NCBI RefSeq assembly: GCF_024433635.1 | Contig: NZ_WNJZ01000005.1 | Span: 1-64,000, forward strand | Reading direction: 5' to 3' | DNA length: 64,000 nt | Origin: Ruminococcus sp. zg-924 | Lineage (GTDB): Bacteria; Bacillota; Clostridia; Oscillospirales; Acutalibacteraceae | Shown: positions 1 through 8,056 of the stretch, in pieces | Position numbering within the stretch: position 1 is the first letter of the stretch | Layout of the letters: the number at the start of each line of letters is the position of its first letter | Position numbers and translations under genes: made by a program | Notes under the pieces: model-generated | Told to the model about the DNA's origin: nothing | The model's input: only the letters and a program-made list of their open reading frames with translations | Databases searched by the model: none

Positions 1-13
1 TTACAGTTTTCAT
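1..13 (-). CDS. Start of an unidentified gene running off the left edge
   Basis: On the minus strand an ATG at 13-11 opens a frame (Met-Lys-Thr-Val) that leaves the window. A good ribosome binding site, AGGAGG, lies at 31-26, about 12 bases upstream, which is slightly long spacing. The visible part is too short to name a product. The gene would diverge from the restriction-modification operon. Confidence 0.35.
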
Positions 14-136
14 AGCGGATAGATTCCTCCTGTTGCTTTTTTGGTTTAGCAACTTAACTGTAACACAGAGGTTCTCTATTCGCTATACTTTTTTTGCTTT
101 TTGTAACACATCAATTGTAATCCTACAGAAGTACAC

Positions 137-187
137 ATCACGAATTTACATTGTTTTGTTGACATATCGTGATTTTTGGTTTATAAT
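137..187 (+). promoter_or_regulatory. Promoter and candidate operator of the methyltransferase operon
   Basis: A consensus sigma-A promoter has TTGACA at 159-164, a 17-base spacer and TATAAT at 182-187, about 28 bases before the first gene. An inverted repeat, ATCACGA at 137-143 and TCGTGAT at 167-173, brackets the -35 box. Its position suggests an operator for one of the small HTH proteins in this locus; that role is an inference. Confidence 0.7.
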
Positions 188-214
188 ATAATGATATTAA
201 ATGGAGGTGCGATA

Positions 215-439
215 ATGGCTGTATGTTATGATAATTTATGGAAACTGCTTATTGATAAAAAGCTCAAGCGTACTGATTTAAAAGAGCTTTGCGGAATTAG
301 CAGTAATGTTTTAGCAAAACTGGGGAAAAACGAACCGATTTCTATGGATTCATTAGAAAAAATATGTGCTTCGTTAAGTTGTCGTATAGAAGATGTTATG
401 GAATTCGTTGAATTTGATGATACAACAGCACAGAAATAA
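215..439 (+). CDS. Small XRE-family HTH regulator of the R-M locus
   Basis: A 74-residue protein that is almost entirely one Cro/C1-type helix-turn-helix domain, with the typical pattern of a recognition helix (GISSNVLAKLGKN) and a final helix rich in acidic residues. The start at 215 is chosen because TGGAGGTG lies just upstream; an earlier in-frame ATG at 176 falls inside the promoter. It is the first gene of a plus-strand operon with two methyltransferases, ending 19 bases before the next start. Such small HTH proteins next to modification genes usually act as controller proteins that time expression of the methylase and nuclease. Autoregulation through the repeat at 137-173 is plausible but not shown. 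Confidence 0.75.
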   Translation: MAVCYDNLWKLLIDKKLKRTDLKELCGISSNVLAKLGKNEPISMDSLEKICASLSCRIEDVMEFVEFDDTTAQK

Positions 440-458
440 CAAGAGGAGCTTAATCAAA

Positions 459-1328
459 ATGGCAAATAAAAAAATGGCTATAAATACTGTTCCGATTATT
501 GATACAATTATAAACGGAGATAGTATAACATACATGGCATTGCTACCAGATAATTGTGTAGATCTTATCATTGCTGATCCGCCATACAATTTATCTAAAG
601 GCAGAGATTGGAAATGGGATAATAGTATAACGTTAAACGGAATGGGTGGAAATTGGAATAAGGTAATGGAATCTTGGGATGATTTTACCCTTGAAACTTA
701 TTATCAATTTACATTTGCGTGGTTACAAGAAGCGCAGAGAATATTAAAGCCTACTGGCTCTATGTGGATTTTCGGAACTTATCATAATATTGGAATAATT
801 AATTTAATCTGCCAAATACTTAAAATTGAAATTATCAATGAAGTTGTTTGGTATAAAAGAAATGCTTTCCCAAATCTATCTGGAAGACGTCTTACTGCGA
901 GCCATGAAACAATTCTGTGGTGTAATAAAGGTGGCAAAAAAAGAGAGTATTATTTTGATTATGAATATTCAAAAAATGGCAACTTCGTTGGCGACGGTCT
1001 AAAAAGCCCAGAAAAACAAATGCGCACTGTTTGGGATATCCCAAACAACAAAGATAAAGAAGAGTTAAGATACGGAAAGCACCCTACGCAAAAACCGATT
1101 AAAATTTTAACTAGGATGATAAAACTTTCATCTAAAGATAGCGATATTGTATTCACGCCATTTGCTGGGGCAGGAAGTGAATGTGTTGCTGCTAAACTCT
1201 GTGGTAGACATTATCTTGGTGTTGAGCTTGAAGAAGATTATGTAACTATAGCTAACAATAGATTATATCATACAAAACCAAAGTGTGAGCAATTTACATT
1301 GTTTGAAACTATAAATCAGGAGGAGTAA
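459..1328 (+). CDS. Site-specific DNA methyltransferase, beta-class N6-adenine/N4-cytosine type
   Basis: A 289-residue methyltransferase of the D12/N4_N6 group. The catalytic motif DPPY lies near residue 40 (IIADPPYNLSKG) and the AdoMet-binding FAGAGSE motif lies near the C-terminus, the order typical of beta-class enzymes such as DpnA or HinfI methylases. It transfers a methyl group from AdoMet to a base in the recognition site of the partner nuclease. The start at 459 has AAGAGGAG nine bases upstream; an in-frame upstream ATG overlaps the previous gene. It is followed after two bases by a Dam-type methylase. The pairing of a DpnA-like and a Dam-like enzyme is known from DpnII-type systems that recognise GATC, so a GATC-like target is a reasonable guess only. 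Confidence 0.88.
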   Translation: MANKKMAINTVPIIDTIINGDSITYMALLPDNCVDLIIADPPYNLSKGRDWKWDNSITLNGMGGNWNKVMESWDDFTLETYYQFTFAWLQEAQRILKPTGSMWIFGTYHNIGIINLICQILKIEIINEVVWYKRNAFPNLSGRRLTASHETILWCNKGGKKREYYFDYEYSKNGNFVGDGLKSPEKQMRTVWDIPNNKDKEELRYGKHPTQKPIKILTRMIKLSSKDSDIVFTPFAGAGSECVAAKLCGRHYLGVELEEDYVTIANNRLYHTKPKCEQFTLFETINQEE

Positions 1329-1330
1329 TA

Positions 1331-2134
1331 ATGTTTCAGCCGGTAATTAAATGGAGTGGTAGCAAAAGAACACAAGCTGAAATCATTTGTTCTTTTCTTC
1401 CTGATAAATTTGATACATACTTTGAACCGTTTATTGGCGGTGGATCAATGCTATATGCCATTAATCCATCTAAAGGAATATGCGGTGATGTTTGTGAGCC
1501 GTTGATTTCACTTTGGAATAAAATAAAAAACTCCCCTGCCGAGTTGGCAGAGGAGTATAGATTGCGTTGGGAAAGATTACAGAAAAATGGATATGAGGTT
1601 TATTATGAAATTAGAAATGATTATAATAAAACCCATAACCCAGAAGATCTTTTGTTTCTTTCCAGAACTTGTGTTAATGGCTTAATTCGTTTTAATTCGA
1701 ATGGTGATTTTAATAACTCTTTTCACCATACTAGAAAAGGGATTGAACCAGGAAAGTTAAAAGGAATTATTAATGACTGGTCTTCACGTATTCAAACCGC
1801 TACATTTATTGCAAGTGATTACGAAGAAACAACCGCAGCCGCAACCGATAAAGATCTCGTATATTTAGATCCGCCATATTTTCACACTAAAGGAAGATAC
1901 TATGGAACAATTGATTTTGATAGATTCCTTGCGTATCTTGAGTCGCTCAATTCAAGGAAAATTAAATATATTCTTTCTTTTGATGGAATACGTGGTGACA
2001 ACGATTACACTGTAGAACTTCCTAAAGAACTTTACAAGCGACATGAGTTCATATCTTCAGGAAATTCGAGTTTCAAAAAAGTAATGGATGGAGAAAGACA
2101 ACAAGTATATGAATCATTGTACCTTAATTGGTAA
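1331..2134 (+). CDS. Dam-family adenine-specific DNA methyltransferase
   Basis: A 267-residue alpha-class N6-adenine methyltransferase (MethyltransfD12, Dam/DpnM type). The N-terminus carries the AdoMet motif (KWSGSKR, then FEPFIGGGSM) and the catalytic DPPY sits near residue 180 (YLDPPYFHTKG). It has a strong ribosome binding site (GGAGGAG) and starts two bases after the upstream methylase stop, so the two are translationally coupled. Its stop lies one base from the stop of the convergent 676-residue protein. Known relatives methylate the adenine of GATC; the recognition sequence here cannot be read from the protein alone. Confidence 0.9.
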   Translation: MFQPVIKWSGSKRTQAEIICSFLPDKFDTYFEPFIGGGSMLYAINPSKGICGDVCEPLISLWNKIKNSPAELAEEYRLRWERLQKNGYEVYYEIRNDYNKTHNPEDLLFLSRTCVNGLIRFNSNGDFNNSFHHTRKGIEPGKLKGIINDWSSRIQTATFIASDYEETTAAATDKDLVYLDPPYFHTKGRYYGTIDFDRFLAYLESLNSRKIKYILSFDGIRGDNDYTVELPKELYKRHEFISSGNSSFKKVMDGERQQVYESLYLNW

Positions 2135-2135
2135 T

Positions 2136-4166
2136 TCATGATAATGTAATATACGGAGTATAAGTTCTGCCAAGAAGATAACTTTTTAGTATTTCAGTTT
2201 TTCTTGAAGATGTAACTATTTCAATATTCCATCCGCACTCTCTAGGTTCAAGAATAAATAACATATCGCAATTGCTGTGATCGAAAACGATGTCGTTCCT
2301 CTGAGCGGTATTTTTTAAATAAGCGGCAGCAGATATCGTTTCAAAAGAAGAAAACTCTAAATTTTGATGTGAACGTTCCCAATTTCCGACAGAAGGAATA
2401 TAGTTGCGCTCAACATTTGGTATGTAATTCATCAAACTGTAGATATAGTTTTTTAGCCCTAAACCAACATCTGTTTCTAAGTCGGACGATTTTTCTTTTG
2501 ATTCGATTGACAACAATAGGGGTTTCTCAAACACGTCAAACAACTCGATGATATGATCCGGACGTTTTCCTTCAATGTCGCTACTTACTCTTGGAAGAGA
2601 TAGCCATCTATATTCTTTGTTGTTAAGAATCACAGAAAAACCGCTCCAATCTCCGCCCGGAGGGTTACACATGCCTTCGAAACAATATCCATTCAATATG
2701 TGCGAAAACAGAAAATGAATGCCTGTGTCAACATCATCTTCATGATATTCTGTGGGCACACTAGAAAACACAGCCTGTACAAGATTCTCATTCAAGATAT
2801 TCCTTGTTGAATATTCATTCTTTAATTCAGTTGTGTTCATCAAAGCACATGCATCAGATATTGGACCTGACAAAATAGGTACGTCAAGTGCGACAAAATT
2901 GCTCAAAGCAAGTATTGATTTCCAAAAACCATTAGCATTTGCTAATCTTTGCGGTGCATTTAAAAGTCTAATATAGTTATTATAAATTATAGGTCCGTAC
3001 AAATAGGTCATCACATCAACATCTGATGCGGACAACATGGTTGCCAAAGGAAGTAATCCTCTATCCGGTCGATTGTCATCACCTCGAGGTTTAAACCCTT
3101 TTATCAAACACAACACTAAGTGTTTATCTGTGGCTGCAATCAGATTAATTGTTTCTTCATCGAATTCTGGGTAAAGGAGCTTTAATCCTCTAGCAAAAAT
3201 AGGACGCTGATTGGTTGGGATAATACCGAAAGGAAGATCTCGAGAGGCCAGTCCAATACTAACTCCATCAATTAAAGTTAAGACATCTTCTGATTTCCCA
3301 TGATGACCCCTTGCAGTGATGGTTTTATGGAAGTTAAAGGTGGAATTTTCGTTTGCAAAATCAATAATATCCAAAGGACTATTATATAAATCAATCCATT
3401 GTTGCTGAGTAAAGTTGGTGTTTGGATTGGAACCATTGGATAAAAACAGTACAACATTCATGTTTTTCCGCAATAATATCTCTTCAACTTCACTTGTGTC
3501 CATGTCAAGCATTTTGCAAACAATATATTCCTTTAGCTCTTTTTCTCCAAAATCTTCCTCATTAAAGTTAGCAAGGGATATATCTCTTGATTTGTCAAAT
3601 TCTTCGGACTTAACATAAACTTGCGCAACAAAGTTTTCCGTGTTTTTTGTAAAGTTTATATAACTATACGGTACTGCGGGGTTAGGAAAACGCAATGCCT
3701 TACGAGCCCTTGTTCTACTATCAAGTTCATATTTAACAAAATCGACAATATAAAGATACGGACAACCCGCCCTTCCTGTAGAAAAAGCCCTTCCGCTCCG
3801 TTGCCATGCTTGATTTCCTGCTTGTAAAGCACTGCAAAATTCAACAGCAAAAAGGATAGTCTCATTTTCGTTTTCAACTTTTGTGATAATGGCATCCGGC
3901 GTTTCATCAAGAAACGATCCGTTCGCCTTTAGGATATCAAATATATTTTCCTGCCAACGATGGCGACCAGATTTATTGAATCCCGGTAATAATTCTAAAC
4001 ACCATGTTTGTTCAAGATCTTGATATGTAAAACTCATTTGAATATTTATTGTTGATGGTGAAATAAGAGAAGTTACGAAAGATTCGGGATTAATTTCTTC
4101 TCGTATCAAACGGGCAATTCGTTCACACTCTACAATATTGTCACCATGAATTCTAAATGTTCTCAT
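2136..4166 (-). CDS. Large protein of the R-M locus, candidate restriction endonuclease
   Basis: A 676-residue cytoplasmic protein with a strong ribosome binding site (AAGGAGG). I do not recognise a named family with certainty. Residues about 90-130 contain a PD followed 17 residues later by an acidic strand (FAVEFCSALQAGNQAW), which could be a divergent PD-(D/E)XK nuclease core in which the usual lysine is missing or replaced. Its place, convergent to two methylases and immediately downstream of a small XRE regulator on the same strand, is where the nuclease of a type II system would be. It is far larger than DpnII (about 290 residues), so it is not that enzyme. A non-nuclease defence role is the main alternative. 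Confidence 0.5.
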   Translation of the reverse strand: MRTFRIHGDNIVECERIARLIREEINPESFVTSLISPSTINIQMSFTYQDLEQTWCLELLPGFNKSGRHRWQENIFDILKANGSFLDETPDAIITKVENENETILFAVEFCSALQAGNQAWQRSGRAFSTGRAGCPYLYIVDFVKYELDSRTRARKALRFPNPAVPYSYINFTKNTENFVAQVYVKSEEFDKSRDISLANFNEEDFGEKELKEYIVCKMLDMDTSEVEEILLRKNMNVVLFLSNGSNPNTNFTQQQWIDLYNSPLDIIDFANENSTFNFHKTITARGHHGKSEDVLTLIDGVSIGLASRDLPFGIIPTNQRPIFARGLKLLYPEFDEETINLIAATDKHLVLCLIKGFKPRGDDNRPDRGLLPLATMLSASDVDVMTYLYGPIIYNNYIRLLNAPQRLANANGFWKSILALSNFVALDVPILSGPISDACALMNTTELKNEYSTRNILNENLVQAVFSSVPTEYHEDDVDTGIHFLFSHILNGYCFEGMCNPPGGDWSGFSVILNNKEYRWLSLPRVSSDIEGKRPDHIIELFDVFEKPLLLSIESKEKSSDLETDVGLGLKNYIYSLMNYIPNVERNYIPSVGNWERSHQNLEFSSFETISAAAYLKNTAQRNDIVFDHSNCDMLFILEPRECGWNIEIVTSSRKTEILKSYLLGRTYTPYITLS

Positions 4167-4178
4167 AATACTGCCTCC

Positions 4179-4388
4179 TTAATCGTCGATAAATAACTTA
4201 TAAGTTTCAACTCCTAGAGCATCAGCGATACGTTGAATGTTTTCTAAGGAAATACTTCTGCGATAACATTCAATAGCACTAATATAAGTACGATGCATAC
4301 CGCATTTATCAGCAAAAGCTTCTTGTGATATGCCCAAAGCGGTACGGTATTTTTTTAAGTTAGTTCCAAAAACTTTTACAATATCCAT
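4179..4388 (-). CDS. XRE-family HTH protein, likely restriction controller (C) protein
   Basis: A 69-residue Cro/C1-type HTH protein with the canonical order of SQEAFADKCG, then HRTYISAIE recognition helix, then IQRIADALGV. The length and content match C proteins of type II R-M systems, which activate the nuclease gene after a delay. It lies 12 bases upstream of the 676-residue gene on the same strand and has AAGGAGG before its ATG. It diverges from the Gabija operon with only 85 bases between the starts, so it may also control that operon. Confidence 0.8.
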   Translation of the reverse strand: MDIVKVFGTNLKKYRTALGISQEAFADKCGMHRTYISAIECYRRSISLENIQRIADALGVETYKLFIDD

Positions 4389-4390
4389 AG

Positions 4391-4463
4391 TTGCAATCCT
4401 CCTTATAATATATTATAATATAATTGAACACTATAAGTCTACATACAATAAGTGTCTGAAAAG
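4391..4463. promoter_or_regulatory. Overlapping divergent promoters and repeat between controller gene and gajA
   Basis: On the plus strand TTGCAA at 4391-4396 and TATAAT at 4414-4419 are 17 bases apart and would serve gajA. On the minus strand TATAAT at 4417-4412 with TAGACT at 4441-4436 (spacing 18) would serve the controller gene. Just downstream, ACACTATAAG at 4429-4438 and AATAAGTGTC at 4447-4456 form an imperfect inverted repeat of the size seen for C-protein operators. The promoters overlap, so binding of one regulator could affect both directions. Confidence 0.55.
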
Positions 4464-4473
4464 AGGTCATAAA

Positions 4474-6117
4474 ATGGCTATAAAGAAAATCAAAATTAGA
4501 AATTTCAAATGTTTTAAAGGACTATTTGAAATAGAATTGAATAAAGGTTTGAACATTCTCGTTGGCAACAACGAAACGGGTAAATCAACTATTTTAGAAG
4601 CAATACATATTGCATTAACAGGTTTATATGGTGGAAGAAATATCAGAAACGAGCTTTCCCAGTACCTATTTAACAAAGAAGTTGTTGACTTATACATTAA
4701 CTCCGTCAATAGTGGTTCCGCATGGCCTCCACCCTCGATTATCATTGAAATATTCTTTGATGGATCTATTGATCCGGAGTATGAAGGCAATGAAAACTCA
4801 GAACATGATTCTTGTGAAGGCTTGAAATTTGAAATTACTTTTAATGAAAAATACAATAGTGAATACAATACTTTAGTTTCCAAGAAGAGTATGATGAGCA
4901 TTCCAATTGAATATTACGAAGCTTCTTGGACTTCGTTTGCTCGCCAATCGGTTACCATTCGAAGCATTCCTATTAAATCTGCAATGATCGATTCTTCTAA
5001 CTATCGCTATCAAAATGGCTCTGATGTCTATATATCAAGAATTGTAAAAGATTTGCTTTCACCTGAAGAGGTAACTGCGGTTTCACAAGCACATAGAAAA
5101 ATGAAAGATACATTCATAGATGATGACTCTATCAAAGCAATTAATAAACGAATCAGTTCAGAATCCTCAATAGTTGACGGAACTGTTTCGTTGACTGTAG
5201 ATTTAGGAACGAAAAATGCTTGGGAAAGTAGTTTGGTAACACAGTTGAATGATGTCCCCTTCGGCTATATAGGCAAGGGGGCACAATGTGTAATGAAAAC
5301 CGAATTGGCACTGACTCATAAAAGTGCACAGCACGCCCAAATAGTTCTTCTTGAAGAGCCTGAAAGTCATCTATCCTTTTCAAAATTAAATCAGTTGATT
5401 AAAGCTATTGAGGAAAAATATGATGACAAGCAAATAATTATTTCGACGCACAGTAGTTTTGTTGCAAATAAGTTGGGGTTAGAAAATTTGCTGCTCCTTG
5501 AAAATCATCAAGTTATTAGAGTAACAGAATTGGCATCAGCGGATTTCTTTAAGAAGATATCAGGGTATGATACCTTAAGACTTATATTGTGTAAGAAAGC
5601 TATATTGGTTGAAGGTGATTCTGATGAGCTTGTAGTTCAAAAGGCATATAAGAACAATAACAACAATCACCTTCCCATTGAAGATCAAATTGATGTAATT
5701 TCAGTAGGTACATCTTTCTTGAGGTTTTTAGAATTAGCAGAAGCTTTGAATTTGAACGTTGCTGTAGTTACTGACAATGATGGCGATATAGATGCAATTG
5801 AAAGAAAGTATGCTAATTTTATTAAGGAGAACAAGAAGGATAATATCAAAATTTGTTATGATGAGGTTGTGGATACTGGTGCGCTCACTATTAATGGCAA
5901 ACCGTATAACTATAACACTCTTGAGCCTAAATTATTAAAAGCGAATGGAAACGATTTAGCGTTATTTAATAAGATACTTGGTACTGATTTTGAATCTCTT
6001 GATGAACTTCAAAAATATATGAAACATCACAAAACAGAAACCGCATTGGCTGTTTTTGAAACAAGCGAAGAGGTGGCTTTCCCTGAGTATATATTGGAGG
6101 CTATAAAGGATGAGTAA
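4474..6117 (+). CDS. gajA: Gabija-type GajA: OLD-family ATPase with TOPRIM nuclease
   Basis: A 547-residue protein with an SMC/ABC-like ATPase half and a TOPRIM half. The Walker A motif GNNETGKST is at residues 31-39, Walker B (LLEEPESH) near 290 and a switch histidine (STHSS) follows. The TOPRIM glutamate is in ILVEGDSDE near 376 and the DxD in VVTDNDGD near 430. This is the layout of overcoming-lysogeny-defect nucleases and of GajA, which nicks DNA when nucleotide levels fall during phage infection. The start at 4474 follows AGAGGT; a longer upstream frame overlaps the divergent regulator and is unlikely. It overlaps the UvrD-like gene by eight bases, the gene pair that defines Gabija and class 2 OLD systems. 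Known family function is anti-phage defence; activity here is inferred. Confidence 0.87.
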   Translation: MAIKKIKIRNFKCFKGLFEIELNKGLNILVGNNETGKSTILEAIHIALTGLYGGRNIRNELSQYLFNKEVVDLYINSVNSGSAWPPPSIIIEIFFDGSIDPEYEGNENSEHDSCEGLKFEITFNEKYNSEYNTLVSKKSMMSIPIEYYEASWTSFARQSVTIRSIPIKSAMIDSSNYRYQNGSDVYISRIVKDLLSPEEVTAVSQAHRKMKDTFIDDDSIKAINKRISSESSIVDGTVSLTVDLGTKNAWESSLVTQLNDVPFGYIGKGAQCVMKTELALTHKSAQHAQIVLLEEPESHLSFSKLNQLIKAIEEKYDDKQIIISTHSSFVANKLGLENLLLLENHQVIRVTELASADFFKKISGYDTLRLILCKKAILVEGDSDELVVQKAYKNNNNNHLPIEDQIDVISVGTSFLRFLELAEALNLNVAVVTDNDGDIDAIERKYANFIKENKKDNIKICYDEVVDTGALTINGKPYNYNTLEPKLLKANGNDLALFNKILGTDFESLDELQKYMKHHKTETALAVFETSEEVAFPEYILEAIKDE

Positions 6118-7225
6118 TAAACTAATTATTGCTGCGGCAGGATCAGGAAAAACAACTCATCTTGTTAATGAAGCTTTGAAGGTTACAGATGGCAAAGTTA
6201 TTATTACCACATATACTGAAGCAAACGAAAAAGAAATTGTCAAGAAATTCTACAAATTAAATGGGTGTGTACCTGATAATATTACTATTCAAACTTGGTT
6301 TTCATTTTTAATACAACACGGAGTTAAGCCCTATCAAAGTGTTATTTATAATGGCAAAGTTAAAGGATTGTTGTTAGTTAATGAAAAATCCGGTTTTCGT
6401 TTTAGGGGTTGGAATGGACAACCTGTATATTTTGGAGAAGATGACCCGAAGAATCATTATTTTAGCAAATCGCAACTTATATATTCTGACAAGCTTTCCA
6501 AATTTGTTGTTAAAGCAAACGAATTAACGGATGGAAAGGTAATCAAGCGAATAGGCAAAATTTATTCCCATATATTCATTGATGAAATTCAAGATATGGC
6601 GGGATATGATTTGGAAATAATTAAGCTCTTGTTTTCTTTAGACTCTAATGTTTTATTAGTTGGAGATCCCCGACAAGTAACTTATCATACTCACGATGAA
6701 GCAAAACACAAAAAGTATACAAATGGCAACATAAAGGAGTTTGTTGAGAATGAGTGTTCAGAGCTCTCTGTTGATATAGACGATACAACGCTCAATAAGA
6801 CTTATCGAAACAATCAACCGATATGTGAATTCGCTAATTCAATTTATAGCAATTTCAAACCTTGTGAATATATCGAACACCTACCAACGGGGCACGATGG
6901 AGTGTTTTTCGTATCACCGACGGATGTAGATGCTTACTTATCAATTTATCAACCTATGCAACTAAGAGATACTCGAAGAACATCTGTAAATTCTATGTAT
7001 TCCGCAATGAATCTCGGTGAATCTAAAGGGCTGACTTTTGAAAGAGTGTTGATTTACCCTACTTCAAAGATGCTTGATTGGATGTTGGATCATAGCAAAG
7101 AAATGAAACCACAAAGCAAATCGAAATTTTATGTTGGTGTCACTAGAGCGAAACATAGTGTGGCAATAGTCTTTAATAATAAAAACGGAATTACCATACC
7201 GGGAATAATTAACTTCACATTATAA
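6110..7225 (+). CDS. gajB: Gabija-type GajB: UvrD/Rep-like superfamily 1 helicase
   Basis: A 371-residue superfamily 1 helicase. Motif I (AAAGSGKT) is at residues 8-15, motif II (DEIQD) near 158, motif III (LVGDPRQVTY) follows, motif IV (TYRNNQPI) near 230 and motif VI (YVGVTRAKHS) near 340. All core motifs are present, although the protein is shorter than typical GajB (close to 490 residues) and much shorter than UvrD. The reduced size suggests small insertion subdomains. It begins inside the end of gajA, so the two are translated together. In studied systems GajB is thought to sense DNA ends or consume nucleotides and to complex with GajA. No HNH or other nuclease domain is visible. Confidence 0.85.
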   Translation: MSNKLIIAAAGSGKTTHLVNEALKVTDGKVIITTYTEANEKEIVKKFYKLNGCVPDNITIQTWFSFLIQHGVKPYQSVIYNGKVKGLLLVNEKSGFRFRGWNGQPVYFGEDDPKNHYFSKSQLIYSDKLSKFVVKANELTDGKVIKRIGKIYSHIFIDEIQDMAGYDLEIIKLLFSLDSNVLLVGDPRQVTYHTHDEAKHKKYTNGNIKEFVENECSELSVDIDDTTLNKTYRNNQPICEFANSIYSNFKPCEYIEHLPTGHDGVFFVSPTDVDAYLSIYQPMQLRDTRRTSVNSMYSAMNLGESKGLTFERVLIYPTSKMLDWMLDHSKEMKPQSKSKFYVGVTRAKHSVAIVFNNKNGITIPGIINFTL

Positions 7226-7298
7226 GAAAATCGGTGGACATACATCCGCCAATTTATCAAATGTTATTCAAAAGTGTTCATGTTACGACAAAAACCAC

Positions 7299-7328
7299 TT
7301 GACAAACGAATGTTCTGTCATGTATACT
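7299..7328 (+). promoter_or_regulatory. Strong sigma-A promoter before a structured RNA region
   Basis: TTGACA at 7299-7304 and TATACT at 7323-7328 are 18 bases apart, with TG just before the -10 box (extended -10). It lies about 75 bases after gajB. No reading frame with a ribosome binding site follows for more than 300 bases, so a non-coding transcript is likely. Confidence 0.7.
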
Positions 7329-7333
7329 GAAAT

Positions 7334-7458
7334 ACCCTCGTAGGAGGGACTACAACTGAATATGATGTCTTCGTAGAGGTATAGTTAAGCACCAGTCCGC
7401 TATACCGCCGGTGATCTCTTTGGAGAAAGCCGTGATTCGTCACCGTGAATTTTTTGTA
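7334..7458 (+). ncRNA. Candidate structured small RNA downstream of Gabija
   Basis: From the predicted transcription start the sequence can fold into several stems: GTAG/CTAC near 7341-7353, GGTATAG/CTATACC at 7378-7406, and CGGTGA/TCACCG at 7409-7445 enclosing TCTC-TTTG-GAGA. An alternative hairpin GTGA-TTCG-TCAC (7432-7443) competes with the last outer stem. The final stem is followed by a run of T at 7450-7455, so it can end transcription. I cannot match it to a known riboswitch or small RNA family. It could belong to the defence island or to the decayed mobile element. Confidence 0.45.
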
Positions 7459-7513
7459 CTGTTTATGGTGGAGTTGAGTCGACACAAATAGTATGGTCTT
7501 TTTGAATTAATTC

Positions 7514-7599
7514 AAAGCCGTTATATATGAGCATCTGATTTGAAGCGAGAGCTAAAAGCTCCCGCCGATTATTAGTGTTGATATATAACGGCTTTTTAT
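7514..7599 (+). terminator. Long stem-loop ending in T-run, possible second part of the RNA
   Basis: A perfect 15-bp inverted repeat, AAAGCCGTTATATAT at 7514-7528 and its complement at 7581-7595, encloses 52 bases. The loop holds a second hairpin with arms at 7545-7553 and 7557-7565 and one mismatch. T-rich sequence follows the right arm, so this can act as an intrinsic terminator. The enclosed hairpin is more elaborate than an ordinary terminator. The rest of 7600-7685 shows nothing that I can name. Confidence 0.55.
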
Positions 7600-7685
7600 T
7601 TATTCTTGGACTACTTAATAGAATTTACGAACATGACATATAGGGCGAGTATGTTTCCACTATAAACTGCTTAAAATAGATTGCT

Positions 7686-7991
7686 TTGCAGCAGATGATC
7701 CTAACCAAAAAGAAGTACGGCAAAGAAAACGGATATATTGCTTGGCACGGTTATCAGAGCTTTAAGCCAGGTGAAGTTACGGCAAAAGAAGCACACGAAA
7801 TCGGATTGCAGACAGCAAGAGAATTGTGGGGTGATCGGTATCAAATTATCGTTACAGATTCATTGGGTATATTGAGAAACCCAAATGCGGAGGTAATTAC
7901 AATGCAGACACCTGAAAAGGCGTGGCAGTCGAGTTATTACCAAATCCGCATAAAACAAAAGAGCAGGCTTAAAAACCTGCTCAGTACATAA
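7686..7991 (+). pseudogene. Fragment of a MobA/VirD2-type relaxase
   Basis: A frame of about 100 residues resembles the N-terminal part of Gram-positive mobilization relaxases: KKYGKENGYIAWHGYQSF, then PGEVTAKEAHEIG, then ELWGDRYQIIVT. In intact enzymes this is followed by the HxDxxHxH metal-binding motif, which is replaced here by unrelated residues. The first 50-60 residues of the family, with the catalytic tyrosine region, are also absent, and there is no convincing ribosome binding site. I read it as a remnant of an integrative mobilizable element that once carried the upstream defence genes. A hairpin at 7960-7981 (GAGCAGG/CCTGCTC) overlaps its end. Confidence 0.7.
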
Positions 7992-8009
7992 CGAAGAAAC
8001 TCGAAACTG

Positions 8010-8054
8010 CAAAAAATCGAGTGTCCATAACTCAAATCCGTTATGAACACTCGA
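8010..8054 (-). terminator. Intrinsic terminator of tRNA-Leu
   Basis: Reading on the minus strand, a hairpin at 8054-8017 with arms TCGAGTGT..ATAAC and GTTAT..ACACTCGA is followed by six T residues. It sits three bases past the CCA end of the tRNA gene. Confidence 0.8.
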
Positions 8055-8056
8055 TA

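Noticed and set aside
459-2134. Classic DpnII system
   Set aside because: The two methylases resemble the DpnM/DpnA pair, but the nuclease candidate is more than twice the size of DpnII and on the other strand, so only the modification half fits.
7299-7600. Retron or group II intron RNA
   Set aside because: There is no reverse transcriptase gene nearby, and the usual intron start (GTGYG) and domain V are not seen.
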